Positions 24,442 through 36,087 of a stretch of 64,000 nucleotides of DNA are shown here, piece by piece. The notes beneath the pieces were generated by a model. It worked only from the letters and a program-made list of their open reading frames with translations. It made no database searches and was not told the origin of the DNA. Each line of letters opens with the position of its first letter. The first letter of the stretch is position 1. The DNA comes from Leucocoprinus leucothites (lineage: Eukaryota > Basidiomycota > Agaricomycetes > Agaricales > Agaricaceae), in NCBI GenBank assembly GCA_013368445.1, contig JAACJO010000032.1, forward strand, positions 214,938 to 278,937, written 5' to 3'. Position numbers and translations under genes: made by a program.

Positions 24442-25791
24442 ATGACTACTCCAGAAGTCAGTGAACAACCAACAGTCCCAGTTTTTGGAACTATTATTTG
24501 CAAATCGCCCTCACCTCTTACTCCTCCCATTACACTGACCAACACCATCAACAATGCAAACAAGGTCGAAGAAAGTCTTGATCTTGCCCCATCGCAAGAA
24601 CAAAGCACCACTTCCCCTGCTGGAGATAGTACAGGCAGAGATACTAAGAGTGAAAACTCTTCACCCTATAAGGAGAATGCCATCCTATAACGTGCATTTC
24701 TTCGAAAACAGACAGCCATTGACTTTCTGTCTGCCTATGGCAGCAATCCTAGACTCACTTCATATGTCTACAACATTGGGAATCGCCTTGATGCTCTCGC
24801 TTCTGCACAAAGTGAGTACAAGTGTCTCCAGGAAGAAATGGACTTCTACATTGGTGACCTAGCATGCCATATCCCTCAGGGTCCCTATACTCTGAACATC
24901 ATCAGACGCATCCAATGCACTGACCCAGATGGAAATTACTTTGCTATGCTCAACCATCAACAAACTCCAAATGGACATTCATTGCATCCTGAGTGCCCCT
25001 CAACTAATGACAAAGGAGAAACTACCTCTCCTAGTGTCAAACCTCAACAATGTGATGATGTGGCTACACACAATGCCATATTACCGAGTACACCCCCTCC
25101 AATGCCTACTAATAAGCCTCGTTGAAATACCAATTGAGATGCGACTCAGCCTGGATGTACTAGTTGAACCTGCAACATATGTCATGGAGTGGGTCATATC
25201 AAGATGCTTTGCCTGGGATATCATTGCACCTGGTGCAACACTTTTGCCCCCAGCCATTTCACCAAGTATTGTTCCTGAAATCCTTATAAAGGAATTGCTC
25301 AACAGGACCTACCCCCAGTTGCCCTGGCAGCACTTTCCATTACCGAGGGAGTCAATGCCACCAAGGCTCTTGCTCTGCAGTCCATCTCCGGACCTACCAG
25401 AGTACAGCCCAGATAGCCCAGTGTATCAACCAGCAATCACTGCACCCCCATCACCGATGCTGTCGGACTTTGATCCAAACAACATAATCCAACATCCACA
25501 GCTGTTAACACTACCACTCTCAGCCCCACCTACAGCCCTCCTTTTACACCGAGACAAGGCCGTAAACCCACACCATGAGGATGACAGTATGGTCGTCCCC
25601 AGACCTCAGTCTATTCCTCCCATCCAAACCATCAAGGATACAGTCTGAATGGACATCCCCATCATGGTGGAACTACTTGCATCCATGAGGGAGAATGCCC
25701 TCTTACACCCCCATATGAAGATTGCAATTACAAATCTTATTACAATGATGAAGCCAACTTCAACATAGATGGTGAAGGTAATTTACCTTAG
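24442..25791 (+). pseudogene. Element B extra 3' ORF with two zinc knuckles (449 codons)
   Basis: A single frame runs from ATG (MTTPEVSEQPT) just after the chromodomain to TAG shortly before the 3' LTR. It is interrupted by a TAA near 24,688 and several stops, mostly TGA. After a Pro/Thr-rich start it has a conserved-looking block (RAFLRKQTAIDFL near 24,691). Then come two consecutive Cys/His knuckles, CNICHGVGHIKMLC (CX2CX4HX4C) and CTWCNTFAPSHFTKYC (CX2CX6HX4C), at 25,171-25,272. This suggests a nucleic-acid-binding accessory protein distinct from the gag knuckle. The frame continuity and position argue that it belongs to the element. Its function is unknown. Confidence 0.75.
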
Positions 25792-25841
25792 TGACTTAGA
25801 TAGTTACTAAGATGTGGACATCTTAGCTAGGAAAGAGATAA

Positions 25842-26481
25842 TGTTATGTATATTGATTATATCTAGCATTTGTTCCATCTACAATACAAAGTCAATATTA
25901 GCTTTACTTAAGTAATATTGCAATTATGTTTTCCCTTCTATTTGTTATTATTTTCTTTACTTTGTTTACTTTGTTTCGTTATGACTCATTACGATTTGTT
26001 TGGTTTTATTTACATTTTGATGACATGTGATTATTAAATATAGCTGTGCTATATTTGGACTTACCTTGTGATCAATCAGATGATCAAAGAAGAACTTCTA
26101 AAGCTTCTTTGACAGATCGTGTCTTATATAGTTTAATTAGCATTAAGGAAGCTGTACACTTCTCTTCTTTCATTAGAAGCCCTTAGCCCTAGTTAATATT
26201 AGATACAGACTTGTATTGTATATAAGTCATCAACATCCACCAAGTAGAAACATTGTTTCTACTTGGTTAGGTGGAGACTCAATATGAGCCTTTATCTAAA
26301 CAAAGTTGAATTGAACTTAAGCCCTAAGATTTCAATTACTAAAGTCTTAACTCTATAATCACTGTATTATAACTCTGACTTTGTAAATGACTTTGTCGCT
26401 TACTGAGAAGGAGTCCCCTTTGATAAGATCTACTTGATACTTATTGCACCAGCTTAGGACTAGGCCGGCATCACTATAACA
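25842..26481 (+). repeat. 3' LTR of element B
   Basis: This 640-bp copy has the same ends as the 5' LTR. It lacks 15 bp near 26,095 that are present in the 5' LTR. Confidence 0.93.
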
Positions 26482-28080
26482 ATGTAACCTTGAGGCTGAA
26501 GAGCTCAAGGAAGTTGCTGCCATAAGACAGCCAATACTGACAAGGATCAAACCCAGTGTTTGATTGGGAAACCCAAAACCAAGGGTCCTACCCTTGGCAA
26601 TTTATTAACTGCACCAAAGTCAAGTGAGGTGTTCTCACTTGAACATGATGACCTCATTGGAAGGATCACTGCTGGATACAGCAGTGACACACTAATGAAG
26701 GTAATAAAAGAAAGCCCAGAGAAGTATAAGGACTTCTCTGTTGATAACTGTGGTGTGATCTTAAAAAAGAACACACATGGTGAAGAGGCTGTTTGCATAC
26801 CAAATGACTGTTCAATCATAACCAAGCTCATTACCAAATGCCACAAGGTAATTGGGCACTTTGGTGAACAGCAAACAGCAGAGTATGTTTGCCACTATTA
26901 TTGGTGGCCATCCCTAGCAAATGATTATTGTACATTTTGTAAAACATGTGAGCTCTGCACACATACAAAGGCATCAACCACAAAACCTAGCAGTGAATTA
27001 CATTCACTGCCAGTACCAATTAAACCATGGGATGGCATTGGAATGGACTTTATTGGTCCATTCTCTGAATCCAAAGGTTACAATTACCTCTAGGTAGTGT
27101 TGTGTCAAATGACCAGCATGGTGCACTTAATTCCAGTGCACACAACTATGATAGCTAGTGAGCTATTGTGGGTATACCTCCAGGATATAGTTCACTTGTA
27201 CAGGCTACCAAGCATGATCATAAGCAATCATGATTCAAAGTTCACATTGACTTGGTGGAAGGAGCTCCACAAGTTGCTGGGCTCTGATCTATTAATGTCA
27301 ACTTCTTTCCATCTGCAAACAGATGGGCAAGTTGAACATATGAATAGGAATATCAGCCAGATATTCCATGCTGCAGTCCAATATGACCAAAAGAACTGGG
27401 TTGATAAGGCACCTTTAGTTGAGTTTGCAATTAACTCAAGTATCTCAGCTACCACCAAGTTTGCTCCCTTTGAGCTAAACTATGGGCTCATCCCATCTAT
27501 GATCCAGGATGTCAGATCAGCAAGTACCATTCACAAAGGCATTAAGGCCTTTGCTGAATCTGCTCTGCTAAATATAGCTGAGGTGCATGATGCCATTATC
27601 AAGTCTTGAGTTTTCCAAACTCAAAATGCCAACAAATGCCAGGGCACAGAACCTGATATTGTGAAAGGTAGCTTAGTCTTCCTTTCTACAAAAAATTTGA
27701 ATATACCAAAGGACAGAGCTAGAAAGCTCTGCCCAAAATTTATTGGACCATACAAAGTTCTGGAGTGTAACCCTGAAGCATCCAACTACACACTGGCACT
27801 GCCCCAGGCTCTCCTGAACAGGAGGATATACCCCAAATTCCATGTGAGCTTGCTCAGACTATTTCACAAGTCTGATGACTTACACTTTCCAGACCATTCA
27901 CACCTGGAGCCATATGATTTTGGCTTTGATGACAAACATAAATGGTTTGTTGATGAAATAATTGGCCATCAGGTCACACATGATGGCAGCATTGAGTTCA
28001 AGGTTTGTTAGAGCCTTGGAGATACCACATGGGAACCCTCTCAGCATTGTGAGGACCTAACAGCTCTGGACTGATATCTA
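26482..28080 (+). pseudogene. Element A integrase and chromodomain (pol, second part)
   Basis: This continues the pol interrupted at 17,614. A zinc-binding head (HKVIGHFG, then CKTCELC) is followed by MDFIGPF near 27,046, ISNHDSKFT near 27,220, where Asn-His replaces the usual Ser-Asp context, and TDGQVEHMNRN near 27,325, carrying the Glu. A C-terminal segment (RRIYPKFHVSLLR) precedes a chromodomain near 27,940-28,060, with stops and a frame change between them. Stops at 27,091 and 27,607 and later breaks make it non-functional. Confidence 0.85.
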
Positions 28081-28280
28081 GAGCTGCATGGAGTCTGTGA
28101 GGTTCAGTCTCTGGGATGGCGGAATCACCCTTCCAAAAGGGAAAGGAGAAACTAATTAGTAGTGATTAGCTTCAACCCTGAAGATCAAGCTTGCACTTAG
28201 AAAAACAGGAGGTGAAATTCACCTCTCCTTTCTTTCTTCCCCAACCATCACCATGAAAGGACCCCACCAAGCCAAATGAA

Positions 28281-31200
28281 TTGACTCAACAACCTCATGT
28301 GACTGACACATTAAGTGGTACACACCACTTGACCTCCCCAACCTCACTGCACCTTGTTGGACCTATCTCAGGTCCTGATAGGGGGTGGGATATGGACACA
28401 TTGCCTGACTTACCATCGAGCAACACCCAAAATGATCCTCACCAATCACTATTATCCTCAATTCCAACTATGACACTGCAGCAACTCTGGAACAACCCCC
28501 CACCTGGTATACCAATACCAGGCTACAGACTACAACAGGCATACTGGCAACCCCAGTACACATACCAACCACTGCCACCATTGCACTACTATATGCCACC
28601 ACATGCAGAGTACCCACACCTGCTCACTCACCACCTCCACCATTGAGTGCTTACACTTGACAGCACCAATATTCACTGCCTTTGCCACCAACAACATCTA
28701 ACCCTTCCAGTAAGGATAAGCACAGAGCAACAGAGCAAGACTTGCTCCAACAACAATATGATGAGCAACACAGTACATTGGCTCATTGCCTTCAAGAAGT
28801 TGGTCTCCCAGACCATTGTCGACATGTACAACAAATTGACCTATTGAGTTCTATCAGAACTTGTAGACATAATCCAAAACCATGATGCCCAAATTTCCTT
28901 GTTCTTGGCATGCAATGAGTGCCTGTCCAACACTGTGGAGAACCTCTGTAAAATGGTTTGATCTCTGGAGGTGATGTCAAAGCCCCCAAAGAAATCACAT
29001 ATAATGGATGACCCCTCCAAGAAGTGTTATAGTGATGCTGGCCTGGTCCTAAGCTGGTGCAATAAGTATCAAGTTGATCTTATCAAAGGGGACTCCTTCT
29101 TAGTAAGCAACAAAGTCATTTACAAAGTCAGAGTATAATACAGCAATTATAGAGTTAAGACTTTAATAATTGAGACCTTAAGAGACTTAAGTTCAATTCA
29201 ACTTTGTTAAGATAAAGGCTCATATTGAGTCTCCACCTACCCAAGTAGAAATGATGTTTCTTCTTGGTAGATGTTGATGGCTTATATATGATACAAGTCT
29301 GTATCTAATATTAACTAGAGCTAAGGGCTTCTAATGAAGAAGAGAAGCATACAGCTTCCTTAACACTAATTAAACATATAAGATGTGATCTGTTAAAGAA
29401 GCTTTACAAGTTCTTCTAAAGAAGTTCTTCTTTTGATCATCTGACAAGATCACAAGGTAAGTCCAGATATAGCGCAGCTATATTTAATAATCATATGTTA
29501 TCAAAAGGTATATAAAACCAAATAAGTCATAACAAGTTATAATGAGACAAAGTAAATAAATCAATACAAGATAAGAAAATACAAAAACAAATAAAGAGAA
29601 AACATAATTGTGATATTACTTAAGTAAAGCCAATATTGACTTCATATTGTAAAGGAAACAATGCCACATCATCCCAGGGACCACCAGCATCCAAAATACT
29701 GAGCACTACAAAGGCTCAGTCCACCTCATCCAACACCACCACAAAGACACACTTAATGTCTTTGTCACAGCCATCACCCTCAAGGTCAAGTCATCCAACA
29801 ACAAGACCCATAGTTTCATATGATGGATCAATGGTATCTTAGGGTGACCTGCTTCCTAAGCACTGGTATCAGGGCCCCAGCTCCAACACCACAATGCTTC
29901 CCTATCCCAACAACATCCAGATGGGCAATGTTCCTGATGCACAGGCTGATCTCTATCAGCCTGAAGATGTCCCACAGGACCCTCTCCTACCTACAGGACC
30001 CAGCATCCCTGGTCCTCATTCAGACACATGTAACTATGGGCTGCTAATCCAAGTGGAGTTCGAACCACTGGCCCCTAGTAACTACTACTTCAGTGGGGGT
30101 CTAACCCTTACCTAACAAGCTGAACTTGGTGACTTGTCAGAGTCAGATGAGGACAGTTCCGATGATGGAAGACAAAAGAAGAAGAAGAAGAAAAGTGCTA
30201 CTACACACTCTTCTCATCCTCCTCCACCTCCTCCCTTGTCTGTAGGCCATGTTCACCTACATAGCTTCCATGGATGTAACAGTGTCATACCAGCAGAGTT
30301 TGGCTTGTACAAATACCCTGACAGGAATCTCCTGGGTAGTACTCAGGACAACCATCTTGGCAGTATGTTGAGTCACCATTTGTATTGGAGTCAAGCCTCC
30401 AACTACATATATGCAGGGAAGTCAGCAACACATATGTTGAACTATGAGAAGAGGACCAGGGAACCTTATATCCCTGATCATAAAAAGGAGCTGATTTATA
30501 AAAAGGCTCAATATGGGTTACCTAGCAGCCCTCTAGAAGTGGATGAACTTTCCAAGTTCACCCTACATACACATAACCCTGTCAAGCAACATGCAGAGGC
30601 TCACATCTTACTAGCTGAGTTATATAACATCACTCAGCATGTCAAACCTGAACTATGGGACAATGCCATGATATATTTACACTGCCAAATCCAGTTTGAT
30701 CCAAAGAACTGGGGTGTCAACATCACCACCATCCTGGAGGAGCATATGAATCCTCAGATCTCCCATGACTTGGAGCTGCACAAGTCTCCAACCTGAATAA
30801 CTGCACCAGAGGCATGGGCTTCATGCAACCCACTGGTGCATACCTTCTTGACATTGACTGGACTGGTCAATATGCCATGCATCATTACAAACCAGGCATG
30901 GGCAATCATGCCCATAGTCTTGTATTCAATTATTGACACACCATCAATCATCAATCACAGGATGGCTACAATTTATGCCATTTCTTTTCACCCAAGGACA
31001 AGGGTGACATGCATAACACTCAGGTGCATTTCATGTGCCTAGCAGCTATTCCGTTTGCAACTCCTTATTGTTATAGGGAGTACATCAATAGGTGGAACCA
31101 GTGCAATCCTGAGCAACCATTCATGGCTCAGACAGGCCCCATCCACTATTATTGTCACCTGGTGGTAACACCAGGACAACACTTCAACATTAATCTCAAT

Positions 31201-31827
31201 ACTATAGCCAAGGTTTTTGTTCATGACAGCATTGACCCAGCACTGGTCAACCATGCATACACATTCAGGATTCAATTCCTTGAACAAGCTTATGTGGATG
31301 ACCCCATCCACCAAGCACTCTATGATGAAGCTGATAATAATTGGCTTCTATATCTTGAACAGAATGGCATTCCACCTGCCATTCCTGAACAAGATGGCTG
31401 GATGCAGCCAACTACCATAGACCTTTGCTGCCTTTATTATTTTGAGTACACAGCCATGTTGAGCTTGAATCACCCCAGATGGAGGAATGTAGGAGCCTCC
31501 ATCCACCCATTCTTATTGTTGCATTGACACTATTCTGAGTTGATGCACAAACATTGGAAGGACATGCAGGAGTCAGACCTGCCAACCTATCCAATGTTGG
31601 CCAATACATCCACCAATGCCTCCTCTATCACATTGTCAACTATTATGGTAGTCAACTCAGAAGTACCTATCTCAGCATCAATTGCTGAGTCCCCTACATC
31701 CCCAATATCTTCTGGGCCTAGTGAATCTACTAGTCCTATACCCAAGGAAGATATACCACCTGTTGAAGGCCACATGTCTAATAGTGGCAATGAGAAACCT
31801 AGAGCACTCTCTCCTGGGGGCACTTAG
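28281..31827 (+). pseudogene. Element A extra 3' ORF, no recognised domain
   Basis: Downstream of the chromodomain, a long sense-strand coding relic can be followed through a few frame changes to TAG at 31,825. The first part is Pro/His/Tyr-rich. It is interrupted by an antisense LTR of B at 29,025-29,663. It continues with an acidic and poly-Lys segment (DSSDDGRQKKKKKK near 30,160), then a well-preserved globular-looking part. Sequences such as HSFHGCNSVIPAEFGLYKYP (30,260), QPTGAYLLDIDWTGQYAMHH (30,820) and INRWNQCNPEQPFMAQ (31,087) appear before a Ser/Thr/Pro-rich tail. A frameshift near 30,790 and a TGA near 30,931 break it. I recognise no catalytic motif. It lies inside the LTR boundaries of A and was probably carried by it. 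Confidence 0.65.
29025..29663 (-). repeat. Solo LTR of element B family, antisense, one end lost
   Basis: It starts TGTTATAGTG (the complement of the LTR 3' end) and follows the B LTR until near 29,663. There the last 25-30 bp are missing or unrecognisable. It interrupts the extra 3' ORF of element A. Confidence 0.85.
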
Positions 31828-32149
31828 AATACCAATTGGGTCAAGTAATATAATTACTCAACCTCAAAATAGAAATTATCATACTGTTGAATAATTGTTT
31901 ATTATTTGACTACATCTTAGATTTGAACAGTCTAGTGATTGTTTATCACTCAACTCCACTCATAGACCACAAGTCATTCATCACTGAGTAATTGTTTATT
32001 ACTCCACTCATATAATTAATAAAAGGTGTAAAAACCTTTCTAGTCCTTCAGACAATCCCCTGTATTTCATGTTTCAGAATATGACTCTTTTGTATCACAA
32101 TTCAGTGTAACAACTGAACACTAATTGACCTATAAACTAACCTACCACC
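31828..32149. other. Element A 3' non-coding region
   Basis: AT-rich sequence with a repeated motif (GAATAATTGTTTATTA and GAGTAATTGTTTATTA near 31,890 and 31,998). No ORF was recognised. Confidence 0.5.
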
Positions 32150-32816
32150 TGTTATAGTGACGCCAGCCTGGTCCTAAGCTGGCATGATAAGTATTGGATT
32201 GATCTTATCAAAGGGGACTCCTTCTCAGTAAGCGACAAAGTCATTTACTAAGTCAGAGTTATAATATGGCAATTATAATAGTAAGACTTTGGTAATTGAG
32301 ATCTTAAGTGACTTAAGTTTCAATTCGACTTTGTATAGATAAAGGCTCATATTGAGTCTCTACCTAACCAAGTAGAAACAATGTTTCTCCTTGGTAGATG
32401 TTGACAACTTATATATGATACAAGTCTGTATCTAATATTAACTAGGGCTAAGGGCTTCTAATGGAAGAAGAGAAGTGTACAGCTTCCTTAACACTAATTA
32501 AACTATACAAGACACAATCTGTCAAAGAAGCTTTAGAAGTTCTTCTAAAGAAGTTCTTCTTTGATCATCTGATTGATCACAAGGTAAGTCCAAATATAGC
32601 ACAGCTATATTTAATAATCACATGTCATCAAAATACAAACAAAACCAAACAAGTCTTAATGAGTCATAACAAGATGAAGTAAATGAGTCAAAACAAACTA
32701 AAGAAAACAAAAACAAATAGAAAAGGAAACATAATTGTGATATTACTTAAGTAAAGCTAATATCGACTTTGTATTGTAGATAGAACAAATGCTAGATATA
32801 ATCAATATACATAACA
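32150..32816 (-). repeat. Solo LTR of element B family, antisense, full length
   Basis: This 667-bp copy runs from TGTTATAGTG to ATACATAACA. The flanks CCACC and CCACT are a 5-bp target duplication with one mismatch. Confidence 0.9.
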
Positions 32817-32910
32817 CCACTACTAGACTATACTATGAATAGTCCACAAATATCAACCTTTGATGGCTGAGTGATCTTTATCACTCAGCCTTTACCTACC
32901 ACTTATTCCT

Positions 32911-35666
32911 TACTGTACCCTATCCCCGATTTGCCATCCCCCCTGATTTGCTGTTTTCCAGTTCCTCTCACTCTTTTTCCGCAAAAATTGGACATTATGT
33001 AGTATTGTCTGTTTAAAATGCAATCCAATTTGTTTTACACTGAGAGTCAATGGAATGAGAGAGATAGAAAATATCAAAATTGTCACGCTCTAAGGGACTT
33101 GCCGCATCGGAGACTCAAGTCTTTGATGGCAGATCAAAGGGTCCTGAATGTTCCTTATCAGGAAATGACAATGATGCACTGTCCCTGGTATGCATTTGCT
33201 TATCCAGGGATGGTGCATCAGTTGTTTATTTCTCACCCAAGTCATGACAGCTGGCCATGGACCTTATCACGCTCACAAGAACAATGATTATGAGACTTGA
33301 GTTCAGCTAGCAATTCAAGACAAGATTCATGGAGTCTACAGATCATTTGCAGCTGCAGCAAAGGCATGGAAGGTATGTTTAATTGATTCATTACAAACAA
33401 AGGCATGCTTCTAGAATTCATGTATGGCAGGTCTGTGAAAAGACCCTTTGAAATTGATACCACGGCAAGCATCAACCCTACAAAGAAGCTGCTGCATAAT
33501 GACAGAAGGTCTTGCTGGCAGCTGAGAAGGTTCTTGTTGATTGGATCATACATGAGGGTGCTTCTAGCACTCCTGTCGACCAGTTGCATTTGAAGGCTCA
33601 TGTCTCTGATCTCTCTGGTAAATATGTAGGCAAAAACTGGGTTGATAAATTCAAGGAATGTCACCTCGAACTTGCAATGGGAAAGGCTCAGAAACTAGAT
33701 CCCAAATGAGCAAGTAATTTCAATAAAGCTACCTATGACGATTTTGCAGACAAATATGCATCAATTCATGCAGCTTACAAAGGAGGCATACTACCCAAGC
33801 ATATATATAATATGGATGAAAAGGGGATTTAAATGGGAGGGGGCCATAAAAAAGGAAACAAGATTTATTTCTACCTTCAAGGCCAGGTTGACCATTACAA
33901 AATTGGGAGTGACAACCTTGAGCTGATGACCATTGTTGAATGTGTCTCTGCTGCAGGGGTGTCTGTACCTCCCTCATTTATTATTCAAGAGGGTCCACTA
34001 CCTAATCTTCACCAATTACCTACTAGTGCTATTTCAAGGTATGATCTATTTTTTCTCTTTGCTACAATTAGATCTCATATGTCAACTCAATCATAGCCTT
34101 GCCACATCTCCAAATGGCTGGACTGACAATGAGCTCACATTGTGTTGGATTGAAGGGGTTTTCATTCCATATGCTATCAGCCACTGAGTATCATCAACCA
34201 CCCCAATCCTCCTTATCTACAATGGCCATGATTCACATGAGACAGCTGAGCTACACCGGAAAGCATATTCAATCGAAGGCTGTGATTTCATCATTTTATA
34301 CCTTCCTTCAAAATGCACTCATAAGCTGCAACCTCTCGATGTTGCTATATTCAACCATATTGAATGTGAATGGTATAGCCACTGTAACTGTCATGTTCTT
34401 GAAGGGGTCACAATGAATTGCTACAATGTCATACAAGAATACATGTCAATCCATGATCGTGGCATGACTTTGGTGGTCATCAAATCTGGCTTTGAAAAAC
34501 TGGTCTCTATCCAGTGAACCGAAATGTCTTCACTGACATTGATTTTGCACCAGCCTGCACTTCATCCATCCACATCCATGTTCCAGAATCATATCCTCTT
34601 GATGTTCCTTCATCAGACCCAGCTATCCCTAGTGACACTGAGTCTGAATTTGACTCAGACTTCTTCCTCACCCCATCAGATTCCTTTGATTCTGATACAG
34701 ACTCTGATCCTACTCTCATGGACTCAGGTGTATCTGAGTCCCAGCCTATCAGATCACCTCCTAAACCCCATGGAACATTCTCCTCTGTCATGAAATCCAA
34801 TCCAATACCTTCAGCAACACCTCATTCATTAAGTTCGGTTGACTCTGAACCATAGCACAGCCACACATCAGATGATCAAGTTCAGGCAATGTGTGTGAAG
34901 ATTCTCAAGTTAGAGCAGGCACTTCAGTCACAAACAGCTCAAACAGTGGCCACCAATGCTCATTGCACGATCATGAAGCAAAAATTGGAGGATACTCAGA
35001 TCCAGCTCCAGAATGTGAAGAAAAGGAAGGAGTGCAGGTCAACAAAAATCAAGGTCCAGTTTATCACACTTCCATCACTCAGAGATGCATTTGAAGCAGA
35101 AGATGCAGCTCAGCTTGAGAAAGAACATCAAGAGGAGCAACAGTTGGCTTAGCATGCACAAGAGCAGCTTCAACTTGAAGAAGAAATCATCCAGGAAGCT
35201 CATAGTCGAATATTTCAGGTGCTTTTCACAATGTATGCCAAGGGTTCCAAGACCAATATTTGTATCCTTGCCCATGCCTTGCACCTTGACAAAAGCAGTC
35301 TCAAATCAGACATCATCAACCATATTCAAGACTACCTACAAGCTCATGAAGATAATCTTAAATCTCAGCCTAGATTCTCAGGCCTTTTTGGAGTCCCACA
35401 GTGTCAACAAGGTCAACAACAACTCAATCATGAAGCAAATAATATTACAGCTTAATATAATACTTAATTCCTTATCTTATAACCCTCTTATTTTACCTAC
35501 GTAGCTACTAGTAGCACATCAGTCAATGGGTTGAGTGCCCTCAACCCTTTTTGATCTAATATAGTGTTATGTCTCGGAATGATGTTCAGTAGTCATTGGT
35601 TATGGTGTGACTCTGATGTGACAAGGTAAAATGGGGGGGATGGCAAATTGGGGGTAGGGTACTGTA
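32911..35666 (+). mobile_element. pogo-type DNA transposon with TA target duplication
   Basis: The body runs from 32,913 to 35,664 with TA on each side. The ends are inverted repeats of about 30 bp (CTGTACCCTATCCCCGATTT and, inverted, CAGTACCCTACCCCCAATTT, both continuing into TGCCATCCCCCC). It carries a pogo-like transposase in the same orientation as element A, into whose 3' region it inserted. Confidence 0.9.
33240..35454 (+). pseudogene. pogo-like transposase (psq HTH, CENP-B HTH, DDE_1), degenerate
   Basis: A psq-like helix-turn-helix (AIQDKIHGVYRSFAAAAKAW near 33,310) leads to what is probably an intron. A CENP-B-like second DNA-binding part follows (VSDLSGKYVGKNWVDKF near 33,602). The DDE core begins at NMDEKGI near 33,813, with SPNGWTDNE near 34,115. 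The typical LPSKCTHKLQPLDVAIF block near 34,305 holds the last region of the catalytic domain. A Ser/Asp-rich linker and a Gln/Glu-rich coiled coil close the protein. The frame changes several times and stops are present, so this copy is broken even though its ends are intact. Confidence 0.8.
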
Positions 35667-35703
35667 TTGTTCTTAGACCATAAATTTGGTCTCAATGGGG
35701 GTG

Positions 35704-35995
35704 TGTAAGGGTATACACCCTTATACTTCACTTAACTATCACTAAGTCTGTCTGATGACAGACTTGATCTCCCATCATTGGTGGTTGATGCTGATGATCT
35801 TGTTTGTACAACATTGTCTATAGCCTCATCATGTTATGTAATATGATAGTATATAAACTAGTTATCAGTTGATCAAAGAAACAACTGATCTTTTACTATT
35901 TGTCCATGTAGTTTACCCTATACACCGGGATTGAACTATTTGGCATGAACATAAGATCACATATATAAATTACAGTAAAGCATATCAGCTTTACA
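35704..35995 (+). repeat. 3' LTR of element A
   Basis: It begins TGTAAGGGTATACACC after a purine tract and ends CAGCTTTACA. This uninterrupted copy defines the LTR of A. Confidence 0.9.
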
Positions 35996-36087
35996 CAAAT
36001 ACACCTGCTTTTTTGTCCTCTCACACTATCTTACATAGACCTTTACAGTAGTTTTCATGAGGACATGAATACTTGAAGGGGAGGTAA

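Larger units (their letters stand above)
17615..26481 (+). mobile_element. Ty3/gypsy chromovirus-type element B, structurally complete
   Basis: It has LTRs of 655 and 640 bp, gag, pol in the -1 frame, a chromodomain, an extra 3' ORF and a purine-rich stretch (AGGAAAGAGATAA) before the 3' LTR. It sits inside pol of element A. The flanks ATGTG (17,610-17,614) and ATGTA (26,482-26,486) are a 5-bp target duplication with one mismatch. The internal frames are almost unbroken except for in-frame stops, nearly all TGA, and one frameshift near 23,040. Confidence 0.93.
10585..35995 (+). mobile_element. Ty3/gypsy chromovirus-type element A, nested and decayed
   Basis: Its two LTRs are about 292 bp once insertions are removed, at 10,585-11,438 (interrupted) and 35,704-35,995. 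The internal order is gag with zinc knuckle, protease, reverse transcriptase, RNase H, integrase, chromodomain, then an extra 3' ORF and a purine-rich tract (AATGGGGGTG) just before the 3' LTR. Foreign insertions account for well over half of the span: LTR C (twice), element B, solo LTR B (twice) and a pogo element. No 5-bp target duplication is visible. The coding regions hold stops and frameshifts throughout, so it cannot be autonomous. Confidence 0.85.

Noticed and set aside
31890..32020. Possible CRISPR-like or satellite array of short repeats
   Set aside because: Only two or three imperfect AT-rich repeats without regular spacing; CRISPR arrays are not expected in a fungus.
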